NCBI GenBank assembly: GCA_029974835.1
Contig: JARKQN010000097.1
Span: forward strand, 1 to 42,333
DNA length: 42,333 nt
From: Bacteroidales bacterium
GTDB lineage: Bacteria; Bacteroidota; Bacteroidia; Bacteroidales; VadinHA17
Reading direction: 5' to 3'
Shown: positions 42,197 through 42,333 of the stretch, in pieces
Layout of the letters: each line of letters starts with the position of its first letter
Numbering within the stretch: position 1 is the first letter of the stretch
The notes under the pieces: generated by a model
Database searches by the model: none
Told to the model about the DNA's origin: nothing
Seen by the model: the letters and a program-made list of their open reading frames with translations, nothing else
Made by a program: the position numbers and the translations under genes

Positions 42197-42333
42197 ATGC
42201 GCAAGATAACCTTCATTTTCTCCATATTGACCATTCTTTTCATCTTCAATACTTTCAACAGCCGGGCTCAGGCAGATAAAAATCAGATGGCCGGCTCGTG
42301 GCTCGGCAGCCTTGAAGTGGGAGCCCTGAACCT
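42197..42333 (+). CDS. Secreted protein, 5' end only
   Basis: The first 45 codons of a gene cut by the window edge. It starts with a signal peptide (MRKITFIFSILTILFIF, cleavage probably after SRAQA), followed by QMAGSWLGSLEVGALNL. A start of the type 'GSWxGxLxVGxxxL' is common in secreted Bacteroidota alpha/beta hydrolases, but too little is present to name the product. Confidence 0.7.
   Translation, partial: MRKITFIFSILTILFIFNTFNSRAQADKNQMAGSWLGSLEVGALN

Overview
The window looks like a chromosomal segment of a Bacteroidota bacterium, most likely an anaerobic or oxygen-sensitive member of the Bacteroidales. The grounds are: promoters of the Bacteroidota type (TTTG, about 19-20 bp, TAnnTTTG) in front of many genes; no obvious Shine-Dalgarno sequences; a TonB-dependent receptor with an N-terminal carboxypeptidase-like domain; paired lipoproteins; sortilin-like Asp-box proteins; CreD; and Peptidase_S74 surface proteins. 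No rRNA, CRISPR array, transposase or phage module was seen, so most of this is ordinary chromosome with some rapidly evolving surface-protein loci near the right end.

Left part (1-9500). A perfect 118-bp tandem repeat is followed by tRNA-Glu (minus), an OsmC-like protein, an MscS channel, a cysteine-desulfurase-like aminotransferase and tRNA-Lys. An AT-rich array of eight 17-bp repeats, whose junctions read as Fur/PerR boxes, then precedes a cysteine-free Fur-family regulator (PerR-like), a Dps-like ferritin and a peroxiredoxin. This is a compact peroxide/iron defence cluster. Next comes a promoter carrying the palindrome TGAACGTACGTTCA in its spacer; it drives a small membrane protein, a DUF134 regulator, an OsmC-like protein and a NifX-like Fe-Mo-cofactor-binding protein. 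Downstream lies a membrane protein that continues in the same frame, across one TAA codon, into a coupling-helix region and a THEP1-type NTPase.

Middle part (9500-21200). There is a transglutaminase-like lipoprotein overlapping a dipeptide epimerase (probably murein peptide use), a DUF4405 membrane protein behind a CRP/FNR-like operator, an SDR oxidoreductase, a PQQ-like beta-propeller, and a nucleoside transporter with an amidohydrolase. A minus-strand operon follows: an abundant-looking helical lipoprotein, a strong internal terminator, two different L,D-transpeptidases and a membrane-anchored protein of unknown function. This looks like an envelope-peptidoglycan module.

Right-middle part (21300-32200). 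Five TTAAC/GTAAC direct repeats at an exact 11-bp period precede a surface lipoprotein with two Ig-like repeats and a beta-helix, followed by a TonB-dependent receptor. The same kind of repeats precede an OmpR-family response regulator and its PhoR-like histidine kinase immediately downstream. The arrangement suggests an autoregulated, probably phosphate-responsive, two-component system controlling the adjacent receptor locus. A sortilin-like Asp-box protein and a divergent M20 peptidase follow.

Right end (33600-42333). A palindromic promoter TACTTTG-TATCT-CAAAGTA precedes a membrane protein, a winged-helix regulator and CreD. After a heptanucleotide repeat come two paralogous secreted Peptidase_S74 proteins with YadA-like head repeats. 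They share a nearly identical promoter architecture, and the first is preceded by a broken duplicate of its own signal-peptide region. The window ends inside the start of another secreted protein.
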